DNA of 64,000 nucleotides, taken from Deltaproteobacteria bacterium (GTDB lineage Bacteria > Desulfobacterota > GWC2-55-46). The notes beneath the pieces were generated by a model that saw nothing but the letters and a program-made list of their open reading frames with translations, was not told the DNA's origin and searched no databases. Made by a program: the position numbers and the translations under genes. The DNA lies in NCBI GenBank assembly GCA_015075075.1, contig JABTVA010000002.1, positions 129,985-193,984 of the forward strand, read 5' to 3'. Every line of letters begins with the position of its first letter. Position 1 is the stretch's first letter. Positions 27,924 through 35,917 of the stretch are shown piece by piece.

Positions 27924-28280
27924 TTAGACAAATTTCAGCCCGGCCCTCGCAGGCCCCGCTCCGAAGCTGGTCTTCCAGACTATTATTGCGTTTGCCTGCA
28001 GGTCGAAATCCTCGACCACTACCCTGAAGGTATCTCCCTCCGGTATACCATCCATTGCGAGGACGCCTATCCCGCGCTCGCATATGTCAATTACCTTCGC
28101 CCTTATGCTTCCCTCTTCGGCCGTGAGGACGCATTCCTTGGCCACCCTTGCCCTGATATCCTTCCTTTTTTCCCGCCCCTCGGATTTTCCTTCGAAGCCG
28201 CAGTAAGGACATCTGGCGGCATTTGAATACAAGGCCGTATAGAAGGCGCTCCTGCACCTGGGACAATCATGTAATTTCAT
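27924..28280 (-). CDS. Zinc-ribbon plus PilZ domain protein
   Basis: 118 residues. The N-terminus is a compact zinc ribbon, C-P-R-C near residue 6 and C-P-Y-C near 24. The remainder is PilZ-like: REKRKDIRARVAKECVL supplies the basic R-x3-R segment, and VIDICERGIGVLA matches the second motif except that the usual Ser is Cys. PilZ domains bind cyclic di-GMP, though the substitution makes binding here uncertain. It is located between prsT and a PEP-CTERM gene and could link matrix production to second-messenger state (inference). It has its own ATG, about 40 bp downstream of the convergent-side gene boundary. Confidence 0.78.
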   Translation of the reverse strand: MKLHDCPRCRSAFYTALYSNAARCPYCGFEGKSEGREKRKDIRARVAKECVLTAEEGSIRAKVIDICERGIGVLAMDGIPEGDTFRVVVEDFDLQANAIIVWKTSFGAGPARAGLKFV

Positions 28281-28318
28281 TATTACCCGAGGCCGAAATT
28301 ATTGCACCCTGGAGCCTG

Positions 28319-29062
28319 TCAGCTCCTCTTTCTTCTCATGCGGCCGTGCACATAGAAGCCTACCAGGCCGCTTCCGAGGAGTATGAGCGTGCCTGGCTCA
28401 GGCACCTTCCTTGATTCCGCGTCATGCGAGAAGGGGGCGAACATGGAGATATCGATATCTCCGCCTCTTGCTACTTTCGTGTTGTAAAGGTCGAAATGGA
28501 GGACATAGTCAGAGGCAAGCCGGGTGGTATCCAGTGAGAACGAAACGTAGTACATGAGGCCGTTTTCAGTCTCGACGGTCCCGGTAATCGCCCGGTCCTG
28601 GGTATTGTACGTGGCGGTCGTGTCGTTCTCGTTGAACTGGAACTCGTGCTCGTAGAAGTAGGTCGGGTAGACGTCATGAGGGGCGAGGTCGCCTCCGTCA
28701 AAGGTGCTATAGTACCCTTCGACGGGCGGGGTACCGTAATACATCTCCGAGGTGACATTGAAGCTTGTTCCGTTGAGGCTGAAAGACCCCAGGTCCAGGC
28801 CCTCTATGGAATACTCGAGCGATGGCAGGACAGCGATCGAGAGATAGAACGAATCGCTCAGGAGGTTATAGTCGTTCGTTTTCAGGAACGCGTAAAGCGT
28901 AAAGGGATCGGAATTGGCAACGATCGTCTCTGTTGTGAAATCATAGGTTCCGCCTTCTATGTCGAGCTGCAGGGCGGGAACGGCATGGCTTACGGTCGGC
29001 TTAAACCCCAGCATCAGAACGGCGGCCACGGCCAGCATGGAATATTTTATCTTGGCGAGCAT
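28319..29062 (-). CDS. PEP-CTERM sorted surface protein (intact paralog)
   Basis: 247 residues. Signal peptide (LMLGFKPTVSHA-VPALQLDI), an acidic, beta-rich body of about 195 residues, and a canonical PEP-CTERM tag: VPEPGTLILLGSG, a hydrophobic helix and the basic tail RMRRKRS. Exosortase is expected to cut at the PEP motif and release or anchor the protein at the outer surface. ATG 29062 is chosen because AAGGGGGGAAG lies just upstream; the open frame extends nine codons further. The body resembles choice-of-anchor PEP-CTERM families with unknown ligand. Driven by the sigma-54 promoter at 29115. Confidence 0.88.
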   Translation of the reverse strand: MLAKIKYSMLAVAAVLMLGFKPTVSHAVPALQLDIEGGTYDFTTETIVANSDPFTLYAFLKTNDYNLLSDSFYLSIAVLPSLEYSIEGLDLGSFSLNGTSFNVTSEMYYGTPPVEGYYSTFDGGDLAPHDVYPTYFYEHEFQFNENDTTATYNTQDRAITGTVETENGLMYYVSFSLDTTRLASDYVLHFDLYNTKVARGGDIDISMFAPFSHDAESRKVPEPGTLILLGSGLVGFYVHGRMRRKRS

Positions 29063-29114
29063 GTTCTTCCCCCCTTTAGAAGACTCCACCTTGCTTTAAG
29101 TCATACATAAGCAT

Positions 29115-29132
29115 AAGCAACCGCCGTGCCAA
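29115..29132 (-). promoter_or_regulatory. Sigma-54 promoter of the PEP-CTERM gene
   Basis: Minus-strand TTGGCAC-GGCGG-TTGCTT, with GG (29130-29129) and GC (29118-29117) ten bases apart, a full -24/-12 match. Predicted start near 29105, about 43 bp before the ATG. The 370-bp gap up to gspM contains this promoter, the two dyads and otherwise AT-rich DNA without a gene. Confidence 0.88.
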
Positions 29133-29203
29133 TCCGCTCATTTCTACTAAAAACAAACCATTTCGAGCAGTTACAAAAAACCCGGCGTTTTCATATGGCA
29201 GGC

Positions 29204-29222
29204 ATGTAAAATAAGCTGACAG
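29204..29222. promoter_or_regulatory. Upstream dyad II, candidate PrsR site
   Basis: ATGTAA-N7-TGACAG, identical in both half-sites and spacing to 25316-25334, centred about 96 bp upstream of the -12 GC. Confidence 0.6.
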
Positions 29223-29300
29223 AAGCGCAGGGTCGAATAAGATCCTTTGCAAAATTTTTCGTTTTGATTTCAGGGTGTTACGAATGAAACACCGCCGCAA

Positions 29301-29319
29301 CTGTAAAAAAAACTTACAC
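29301..29319. promoter_or_regulatory. Upstream dyad I, candidate PrsR site
   Basis: CTGTAA-N7-TTACAC, one base short of a perfect palindrome, centred about 97 bp beyond dyad II. Counterpart of 25415-25433. Confidence 0.62.
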
Positions 29320-29432
29320 GGCATAAAAAACGGAATAGGGACAGTGCGGGTCGCATACCTTTTTAAGAAATATAAAGCGTTTCCATTATCCAGATAGATG
29401 CGAAGTAAGAGCGCGGCTTCGATAAGCGACGG

Positions 29433-29969
29433 CTACGTACCAGGCTTCTTCCTGACATGAGAAAGTCTCATATCGACGTCATAAAGGTCCGGGGAGTCGA
29501 ACCTCGTCTTCATCGAGAACTCCCTCGTTACGACGAGCGCGCCCCCCCTCTCAAATTGATGCAGGAGGTTCACCAGCTGGTTCAGGCCCACCCTTTCGAG
29601 TTTGACCTCGACCGCCGCTTCGGTGTAGCCGAGTGTTTCTTTCTCTCCGGCCTGCCTTATGGAGACTATCGAAGACCTTGCCCCGACCGCGTCAGCGGCG
29701 CGCTCTATAACGGCTATGGCCGGCTGGTCTCCTTTTGCATGGGCCTTTCTCAAGGCCTCCTCTATCCCGGCCTTCTTTTCGAGATACGCGGCCTCGATCG
29801 CCCGGAAGCTCGAAAGCTCCACCTTCTTCAAGGCCGCCTGCCTCTTTACTGCCGAATACCTCCAGATAGTGGCAAGCGCGCCGCCCAATGCGGCCACGAG
29901 GACCAGCACCGCGAGCGCGAGAGCGGGCCTTTGCCTGAGCCGCATGACTATATCCGCCGTCCTTGTCAT
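29433..29969 (-). CDS. gspM: Type II secretion inner-membrane protein GspM
   Basis: 178 residues: short cytoplasmic N-terminus, one membrane helix (ALAVLVLVAALGGALATIW), a coiled-coil stretch rich in Lys, Glu and Ala, and a small ferredoxin-like periplasmic domain (VGLNQLVNLLHQFERGGALV). It partners GspL in the inner-membrane platform of the secretion machine. The start overlaps the gspL stop by four bases (ATGA type). It is the last gene of the block; no gspN, gspC or gspD follows. Confidence 0.82.
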   Translation of the reverse strand: MTRTADIVMRLRQRPALALAVLVLVAALGGALATIWRYSAVKRQAALKKVELSSFRAIEAAYLEKKAGIEEALRKAHAKGDQPAIAVIERAADAVGARSSIVSIRQAGEKETLGYTEAAVEVKLERVGLNQLVNLLHQFERGGALVVTREFSMKTRFDSPDLYDVDMRLSHVRKKPGT

Positions 29970-31288
29970 TCGACGCCCTCCTTCAGGGAGAGTGTGAAGA
30001 CGGCCCCTCCGCCGGCCTTTGCCTTGAGGTCCGTAACGAGCACCTCATTGAACGCGCCGCTCCTTGAGAGCGCGTCCTTAAGCCCGTTCGCCGCCTCGAA
30101 CGAGGCCGCCTCCCCCTTTGCGCTTATCCTCTCCTCACCGACATGGAGCTCGTTTATGACTATCCCCGCCTCCTTCGGCGCAGTGGCGGCGAGCTTCCTC
30201 ATTACCTCAGCGGGCCGCACGCCCCCGAGGACGCGGGCCTCGTCGTGAAGGAGCTTCATTTTTACCTCCATCTGGTAGAGCTCGTCAGGTGCGCCGCCCT
30301 CCCCGGGGAAAAGGCCCAGATACGCCGACCTGAGGGCGCTTCTGTATGAAGCGAGCTCGTCCGACGCGGCAAGGTATCTCATATAGAGGTCCGATATTCC
30401 CAGAATGGAAATGAGCGCGCACAGGAAAATGGTGGTCTTGAGCTTCTTTCTTGCGGCGCTTTTCTCCTTCGTGTATTCGAATTCCCCGCGCCTTAAGTCC
30501 GGGGCAGACCCCGGAAGCCGCCTCCCCCTCACCTTCAAAGAGAGGGCGTAGATTGCCGCCATCTCCTCCATGCCTTCGGGCAGGTTTCCTTCCCGTATTT
30601 CGATATCGGGCATCGCTGGCGCTGTCGCGCCAAGGCCGAACCCTATCGGATAGGCCCTGTCTATCGTAACCCCGCCGGAGCTCAATAGCTCGATGTTGAG
30701 CCTCAGGGAATCGGCCCCGTTATAGGCATTGAGAAAAACGAGCCTGCCCCCTTCGGATACGGAAAAAAACTCGGGGGTCACAAGGGCGGCGTACCCGCCC
30801 TCCTTCGAGAGCCTTTCCACGAGGGCCGGGGCCGCAAAGGCCGCGGGGCCGGCCCAGCGCGGGTCCAGGCCAAGGCCGTTGAGCTCGGAAAGGCACTCCC
30901 TTAGAAACGCCTTCTCGATACAAACGGCAATGGCCCGACCATTTCCGAGCGGCAGGTTGTCGAATACGAAATCCTCCGCATCCGAGGGCAGAGAGCCCGC
31001 AAGCTCGAAGGGCAGTATCCCGTTTATCTTCTCGCGGTCCTCGAGCGGTACATCTACGACCCGAATGCTTAAGAGCGCGGGGGAAAAGCTCAGGAAGAGC
31101 GCCTCCTTCAAGGCCCCTCCACCAGGGCCTCCCTGGAGGGCCGATACAAGGCGCGAGAGCGCGTCTTTCCTGCCGCCCGCCTGGGGAAAATGCTCGGCAG
31201 CCGAGGCTGCCCTCTCGCCAGGCGCGTTAAATACGGAGCCCCTTACAGCTCCGGGCGCGATCTCGATTATCGCGAACTGCTCTTTCAT
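29966..31288 (-). CDS. gspL: Type II secretion protein GspL
   Basis: 440 residues. The cytoplasmic actin-like domain occupies about 1-300 (FAIIEIAPGAVRGSVF, GILPFELAGSLPSDAEDFVF). One membrane helix lies near 315-330 (TTIFLCALISILGISDLYM), then a periplasmic ferredoxin-like domain near 375-440. GspL recruits the GspE ATPase and anchors GspM. The start at 31288 lies 18 bp downstream of repeat R1 copy B, so the repeat forms the gspK-gspL spacer and would be part of the message. Confidence 0.84.
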   Translation of the reverse strand: MKEQFAIIEIAPGAVRGSVFNAPGERAASAAEHFPQAGGRKDALSRLVSALQGGPGGGALKEALFLSFSPALLSIRVVDVPLEDREKINGILPFELAGSLPSDAEDFVFDNLPLGNGRAIAVCIEKAFLRECLSELNGLGLDPRWAGPAAFAAPALVERLSKEGGYAALVTPEFFSVSEGGRLVFLNAYNGADSLRLNIELLSSGGVTIDRAYPIGFGLGATAPAMPDIEIREGNLPEGMEEMAAIYALSLKVRGRRLPGSAPDLRRGEFEYTKEKSAARKKLKTTIFLCALISILGISDLYMRYLAASDELASYRSALRSAYLGLFPGEGGAPDELYQMEVKMKLLHDEARVLGGVRPAEVMRKLAATAPKEAGIVINELHVGEERISAKGEAASFEAANGLKDALSRSGAFNEVLVTDLKAKAGGGAVFTLSLKEGVE

Positions 31289-31305
31289 CTATGGCCCTCT
31301 CTATC

Positions 31306-31454
31306 AGGTGTTGAAAAAGCCATTCCTGGGCTTTTTCAACCACGGCTTGGCCGGAATGAATACGACCAAGCCTCACAAATTGCTCGACCTGGATAGTCTT
31401 CGCAATTCGGCAATCCATCCGCGGATTGCCTGGCAGGGTGTTTTTCAATACCCT
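31306..31454. repeat. Dispersed palindromic repeat R1, copy B
   Basis: 149 bp between gspK and gspL. Ends: AGGTGTTGAAAAAG at 31306 and TTTTTCAATACCCT at 31454. Same orientation as copy C and opposite to copy A. Internal hairpin GTTGAAAAAGCC with GGCTTTTTCAAC. It abuts the gspK stop within 3 bp. Confidence 0.86.
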
Positions 31455-31456
31455 CT

Positions 31457-32410
31457 CTAAAGCCTTCTCCAATAGAGGACGCCCTTCCCTGCCTCGAAGA
31501 CCGCCTCTATCTCCCGTGAGACCTCGCCTGATGCGGCGTTCGAATGGACGCTGAATATGCGGCTCTCCACCCTTATGCCGTCCATGAGCCCGTAGCCTGC
31601 ATCCTCGAAACCAGGCACCTTCATTATCTCGGACCTGTCCCTGAAGGGCCTCTCCATCCTCCGCGTTATGAGGTTCGAGGCGAGCTCTTCTGTCATCTCT
31701 TCCGAAAGGGCGAGGAGCACCTCCATTGTGGCGGTATTCACGTTCACCAGCCCGTCAGTGTTATAGGGCGAGATAAAGGGCTTTAGAGTTGCAAGCACCT
31801 CGGGCGTGAAGCCCCTTATCATCAGGAGCTCTCCCAGCGAGCCAGGATACCCGTTCCGAGCCTCATAGGGCGATTTGAGCCTCAAATAGTGCTCCGGGCC
31901 CTCTGCCCCGTATGCCCTCGGCTGGTCGTCGCCGTCGATCCAGTCGGCCAGGGCGTCCTCAAGGCCCTCGCGGCCCTTTATACGCAGCCCTTCAAGGAGC
32001 CTTGATAATACCGGGTGCGTCCTGCCGTTTTCGACCCCGTTGGGGTAGACGGTCCGTAACGAGGCCTTGCCAAGCTCGTCATGCACCCTCACGACCACCG
32101 ACGCCCCCCCTTCCGACGCGGTGAAGATTAGCCCGTCCTTATCAATCGCGATATTAGGCCCGGACTTGAGCATCTCTTTAACGGCCTCCTGGGCGAGCTC
32201 GACACCCTTGCCGGCCAGGAGAGCGGCCTTCTGCCCGTCCGCGAAATTCGAGGCCCTGGAAGTGGAGACGTGCACCCGGTAGACGAACTCCGTCACGATA
32301 GCCGCGAGGACCGCGAGAATAACGAGCGCGGCTATAAGGACAAAGCCGCCCTCCCCCGAACTCCTCAGCCCGCTCAAGGCTACGCCCCTCTCCTTCGAGT
32401 GGGCCCTCAT
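31457..32410 (-). CDS. gspK: Type II secretion minor pseudopilin GspK
   Basis: 317 residues. The prepilin signal is GEGGFVLIAALVILAVLAAI: the cleavage Gly-Phe pair, with a hydrophobic helix, but Val rather than Glu near +5, normal for GspK. The large alpha-helical domain inserted in GspK proteins is visible (ALADWIDGDDQPRAYGAE, RSPYEARNGYPGSLGELLMI-like segment). It caps the pseudopilus tip with GspI and GspJ. Its start overlaps the gspJ stop by four bases. Confidence 0.84.
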   Translation of the reverse strand: MRAHSKERGVALSGLRSSGEGGFVLIAALVILAVLAAIVTEFVYRVHVSTSRASNFADGQKAALLAGKGVELAQEAVKEMLKSGPNIAIDKDGLIFTASEGGASVVVRVHDELGKASLRTVYPNGVENGRTHPVLSRLLEGLRIKGREGLEDALADWIDGDDQPRAYGAEGPEHYLRLKSPYEARNGYPGSLGELLMIRGFTPEVLATLKPFISPYNTDGLVNVNTATMEVLLALSEEMTEELASNLITRRMERPFRDRSEIMKVPGFEDAGYGLMDGIRVESRIFSVHSNAASGEVSREIEAVFEAGKGVLYWRRL

Positions 32411-33021
32411 CTTATCATGGTCCTCGAAAGCGCCGTAAATTCCCTTCCGTCCCTTAAGACCACCCTGGCCCTTACGGCCAGGGGGAGCTTCTTTTCAAGG
32501 GACGCCTCCCATGCGTTGGCCCAGGCCGTGCCGTTACTGTAGCTCAACTCGAAGGCCTCGATGCCGGAGAGCGCCTCCGAGACGAACCTTTCGCCTATAT
32601 GGGGGTTCCACGTCTCCCTGTAAAGTGTAAGCCCCCCGTCTTCATGCTTCGCGAAGTAGCCTATGGCCATGAGGTCCGTGGAAGGGGCTCCCTCCCGCTG
32701 GGGCTCCGCTGAATACGATGTAAACTCCAGGGCCGAAGCCCCTGCCCTCGTCTTTCCGGAAAAGGCGGTACGGGGCTCTTCGGGGCTGAAGTACGCGGAG
32801 TTGACCTCGCCCGAAAGCCTATCGAGGAACATCCCGGCCTCCAGGTCCCTCTCGAGCGAACCACCGGTCCTTTCTCCCGCGCCGAGCACGCTCATGAGGA
32901 CGCCGTAAAACGAAAGGAGCGCAATAGAGCCGACCGCGAGCGCAACGAGCACCTCTATGAACGTAAACCCGCTATTCCTAACAGGATGTTGAAAAAGTCC
33001 TTCCTGGACTTTTTCAACCAA
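32407..33021 (-). CDS. gspJ: Type II secretion minor pseudopilin GspJ, leader encoded by repeat R1
   Basis: About 205 residues with the prepilin helix SGFTFIEVLVALAVGSIALL (Phe +1, Glu +5) and a GspJ C-terminal domain (FAKHEDGGLTLYRETWNPHI). The native leader is missing: the codons before the NSGF cleavage site run directly into repeat R1 copy C. The nearest in-frame start is TTG 33021, giving an 18-residue leader read from the repeat; GTG 33054 and TTG 33084 are alternatives. Whether this leader is translated and cut by PilD is untested. No gspI, gspH or gspG lies upstream. Confidence 0.75.
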   Translation of the reverse strand: MVEKVQEGLFQHPVRNSGFTFIEVLVALAVGSIALLSFYGVLMSVLGAGERTGGSLERDLEAGMFLDRLSGEVNSAYFSPEEPRTAFSGKTRAGASALEFTSYSAEPQREGAPSTDLMAIGYFAKHEDGGLTLYRETWNPHIGERFVSEALSGIEAFELSYSNGTAWANAWEASLEKKLPLAVRARVVLRDGREFTALSRTMIR

Positions 33022-33133
33022 GGCTTGGCCGGATTCATTCCGGCCAAGCCTCACAAATTTGCCCGACTTGGATAGTCTTCGCAATTTGGCAATCCGTCCG
33101 TGGATTGCCTGGCAGGGTGTTTTTCAACAACCT
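32983..33133. repeat. Dispersed palindromic repeat R1, copy C
   Basis: 151 bp, ends AGGATGTTGAAAAAG and TTTTTCAACAACCT. Shows the family structure most clearly, as three consecutive hairpins: a 13-bp stem (GTTGAAAAAGTCC), a 12-bp stem (AGGCTTGGCCGG) and an 8-bp stem (GGCAATCC). It overlaps the 5' end of gspJ. Confidence 0.87.
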
Positions 33134-33711
33134 GCTGGCTGCGGGGCGGCTGGTGAACTGATGTTTAGCGCTGTTCGACTCTATCTCTCGTGGATTTTAT
33201 AATACCTTTTTAAACAGGGCAACAAAAACCGGGCTTGTTTTCACAGAAATCGTATCTGGCGAATATCAGCATTATCTCCCGCCCCGGTTCTCTCCCGGCA
33301 AACCCGAATCATTTTTTTACGTGCTCCCTCTATTCAATTCAGCTCACAGATGGATTCGAGATGAATGTGTTCGGGCCGGTGGCCAGGCATTTCTTTATTT
33401 CAGATAAGTATCGGACAGGTTACTTGTTAAAAGATATCTTTCGACGCGGCTTTGGATGAAAAGGAATGTACTTCGGGAGGACGGAGGAGAAGACAAAAAA
33501 TAGTCTGGTGTAATAAACTACCCCGCCGCAAGCAGCGTGGTATCTACAAACCTCCCCTCCCTTGATGGGAGGGAATAAGAGGGGAGGGTGAAATTTCTTT
33601 ACCCCATCACAGCTTCCCCCATCAAGGGGAAGAGTCAAAAAACGCGCCGCAAGCGGTAGGAATTCAACCCCTAAGGATTAAAAGAATCTAAATGAGCTTT
33701 GTCTTTTTTAA
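33134..33711. other. Gene-poor stretch containing repeat R3
   Basis: 578 bp without a convincing gene. It is AT-richer than its surroundings. Short open frames on both strands have no recognisable domains and no ribosome-binding sites. Its only clear structure is repeat R3 copy 1 at 33521-33660. This is where gspG-I would be expected if the secretion operon were complete. Confidence 0.7.
33521..33660. repeat. Dispersed palindromic repeat R3, copy 1
   Basis: About 140 bp built from runs such as CCTCCCCTCCCTTGATGGG and their complements. Its reverse complement aligns with 39910-40036, sharing TTTCACCCTCCCCTCTTAT in the centre. Flanked by CCGCCGCAAGC-like ends. Confidence 0.8.
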
Positions 33712-34095
33712 TTATCCTTTTTCGTACTTTTCGATCTCTTCATCGCTCAGACCGAAATAATGGCCTATCTCGTGGAGGACGGTCAGGCGTATCTCCTCTA
33801 CAAGCTCCTCTTCTGTGGAGCAGATGGCCTCGATGTTACTCTTGTAAAGCACGATCCTTTCCGGAAGCTGGCCGGACGCGCCGCCGCACCACTCCTGCTC
33901 AAAACGGGATATGCCGTGAAAAAGTCCTAAAAGCTCTTCGCGCAGCACCCCCGCGCTCTCTGCGTCCTCTTCGGAAGGGTAGTCCTCCACGACCACGACG
34001 ACGTTTTCCATTCGCTTCCTGAACTCGTCGGGGAGGCTATCGAGCACGTGAGCTGCAATCGTCCTGAAGCCAGTCTCGTTTACAAAGTAAGCCAT
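33712..34095 (-). CDS. Minimal zincin-like metallopeptidase (PF06262 type)
   Basis: 127 residues. The C-terminal HExxH zinc motif is VLHEIGHYFGLSDEEIEKYE, with the third ligand Asp/Glu following as in this family. The N-terminal part is the usual small alpha/beta fold (VLDSLPDEFRKRMENVVVVV). These single-domain proteins are widespread and of unknown substrate. The start at 34095 keeps MAYFVNETGF; an ATG at 34104 is the alternative. Monocistronic, with about 50 bp to the upstream lipoprotein gene. Confidence 0.8.
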   Translation of the reverse strand: MAYFVNETGFRTIAAHVLDSLPDEFRKRMENVVVVVEDYPSEEDAESAGVLREELLGLFHGISRFEQEWCGGASGQLPERIVLYKSNIEAICSTEEELVEEIRLTVLHEIGHYFGLSDEEIEKYEKG

Positions 34096-34147
34096 GACGT
34101 TCAACTTTAATATTCTTCGGCGCGGAATTCAAGCCGCACGAGTTGCT

Positions 34148-35617
34148 TCAATCCGGCGTCTTGAAACGGAAGTAGTTCGGGCTCGGAATGAAATCCAGCG
34201 TGCAGGTCTCCCTCACGGGGCCGCCTACGGCCGGCACTCCGCCGGCAGCCCCTGCGCCGGCTGCAAGCGGCACGAGAAGCGCCATCTTTTCCCGCGACAT
34301 GTATGGTTTGACGGCGCTGTCGTTTTTAGTTTTGTAGACCGGGGCCCGGGAATAGGACCAGCGTGTCGCTGCGGGCATGCCGTCAATAGAAAAGCGCGCC
34401 CACACGCTCCAGAAATATTTCGTCCCCGGGGTAAGCTCCTCCTCGACCCTGTGCTGGGGCCCTGCAATCCCTCTCCGCTCGTAAACGAGAGCTCCTATAA
34501 GGTCGTCTGCCGCAACGCCCCATATCTTCAGGTCGTAGGATATGTCGCTTACGCGCTTGAGGCTGCCGGACCTGTCGGCCTTCGCGTGCTTGGGCATGGG
34601 AAAGGCCGACCACCTGAGCTCGGGCCGCAGCGATTCAGCCGCTCCGAATTCCGGAGTTACCCATAGGAACCTGAATTCCATTGCAGGCTTCTCAGGCTTA
34701 AGGCCGCAGGCCTGGTATATCTCCCACTCGATACCGAGGCTTTCGTAGCCCTCGCGGCCGAATTCAGGGATCAAAAAGACCTCTTCGAGCGCCCTTTCCG
34801 CGAGCGTCTCATATGCGCGGGCGGATTCTTTTACGAAACGTCCCGAGCCATCCGCCGTCCATTCGTTGAACTTCAACCTATCGCTTTTATAGGCGTACTC
34901 CCTCAGGTGAAGCTCTTTGTTGTCGCCGGTGCCGACGACGCGTGTTTTGAGGGTCATGAATACGGCTGTCGCCGGGTCCTTGCCTTTGCCGTCCTCGAAC
35001 CCCGCGCGCATTACGCTAATTTCGACGACCGTATCCACGCCCTTTTCCTTCAGGGGCCGGTAGTCCGGCCTTTCGCCTGAGGCGCCGGGCCCGGCGCCTT
35101 CTATAAGCTCAAGCTCCCTTCCGGCAAACTCCCTTGCATGCTTTATGAAGGCCTCGGCAACCATCATCTGAGACTTCGATGAAAAGGCGTCCTCCGCCGC
35201 CCTCTCGATTTCGGCCGAAGCCGTTTCGTCAGCCGAGTATACGGCGCCGCCCACGCTCCCCGCGACGACGCCGACCGCCGCGCCTATGCCGGCGGCCGGA
35301 AGAAGCAGCCAGGCCGGCGGAAAGACAAGGGCTCCTGCCCCTCCGGCGGCCAGGATGAAAGCGAGCGTAGCCCCTGTGAAGGCCCCTCCCCCGGCGCCGA
35401 TGAGGGCCCCTTTGCCGGTGCCCTCGGCCGTGCCTTTCGCGAATGTACGGAAGTCCGTTTCAGGCGCGTAGGACGCGGGCACGACGGCAATGCTGCCCAG
35501 GCTTGCCCTCACCGCTTCGGTAGGCGGCCTATTGAGCGCAACATGAGCGCAGCCGGTTTGTGCGAGGAAAAGCGCCAGGACGAGGAAGCGCTTCGCGAGC
35601 ACGGAGAGTTGGGGCAT
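34148..35617 (-). CDS. Large lipoprotein with a glycine-zipper segment
   Basis: 489 residues. Lipoprotein signal (FLAQTGC, Cys23). Residues about 65-130 form a Gly/Ala-rich double glycine-zipper with membrane-like helices (GKGALIGAGGGAFTGATLAF, GIGAAVGVVAGSVGGAVYSA). The rest is a soluble domain that includes RPELRWSAFPMPKHAKA and TPGTKYFWSVWARFSIDG, a fibronectin-like strand pattern. Glycine-zipper lipoproteins often sit in the outer membrane. No specific function is recognisable. Confidence 0.75.
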   Translation of the reverse strand: MPQLSVLAKRFLVLALFLAQTGCAHVALNRPPTEAVRASLGSIAVVPASYAPETDFRTFAKGTAEGTGKGALIGAGGGAFTGATLAFILAAGGAGALVFPPAWLLLPAAGIGAAVGVVAGSVGGAVYSADETASAEIERAAEDAFSSKSQMMVAEAFIKHAREFAGRELELIEGAGPGASGERPDYRPLKEKGVDTVVEISVMRAGFEDGKGKDPATAVFMTLKTRVVGTGDNKELHLREYAYKSDRLKFNEWTADGSGRFVKESARAYETLAERALEEVFLIPEFGREGYESLGIEWEIYQACGLKPEKPAMEFRFLWVTPEFGAAESLRPELRWSAFPMPKHAKADRSGSLKRVSDISYDLKIWGVAADDLIGALVYERRGIAGPQHRVEEELTPGTKYFWSVWARFSIDGMPAATRWSYSRAPVYKTKNDSAVKPYMSREKMALLVPLAAGAGAAGGVPAVGGPVRETCTLDFIPSPNYFRFKTPD

Positions 35618-35917
35618 ACGGTATGCCGTCCGCTTGATGGCCCGAGTCCGAAAAAGCCTCGGGGGTGATTTTCATGGTGCCTGATGATGCCAGAATAGCA
35701 CGATTTCAAATTTTTATAAAGCGGTCGATAGACCTTGGCTATGGTCCTTTTCCAAAGACGCTAATGGAGATAGGCGTAGGCGGGTATTCCTGCGAGGACG
35801 GCGGAGAAGATAAAGGGGGCGGAGTGAGTGCGTTAAAATGAATGGTGGGCCGAGCACACCCGGCTATGTGCTGATTGAATTTCTATTCCATTCCATTTTT
35901 CATGAAGAAGACCTTTT
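35618..35917. other. Intergenic stretch, no gene seen
   Basis: 300 bp between the lipoprotein start and the end of the TPR-DUF483 gene. It should hold the lipoprotein promoter, but no strong -35/-10 pair or terminator hairpin is evident. The base composition falls towards AT at the right side. Confidence 0.6.

Noticed and set aside
33235-33459. A 74-codon plus-strand frame in the gene-poor stretch
   Set aside because: No ribosome-binding site, low-complexity aromatic content, no similarity to a family that I recognise.
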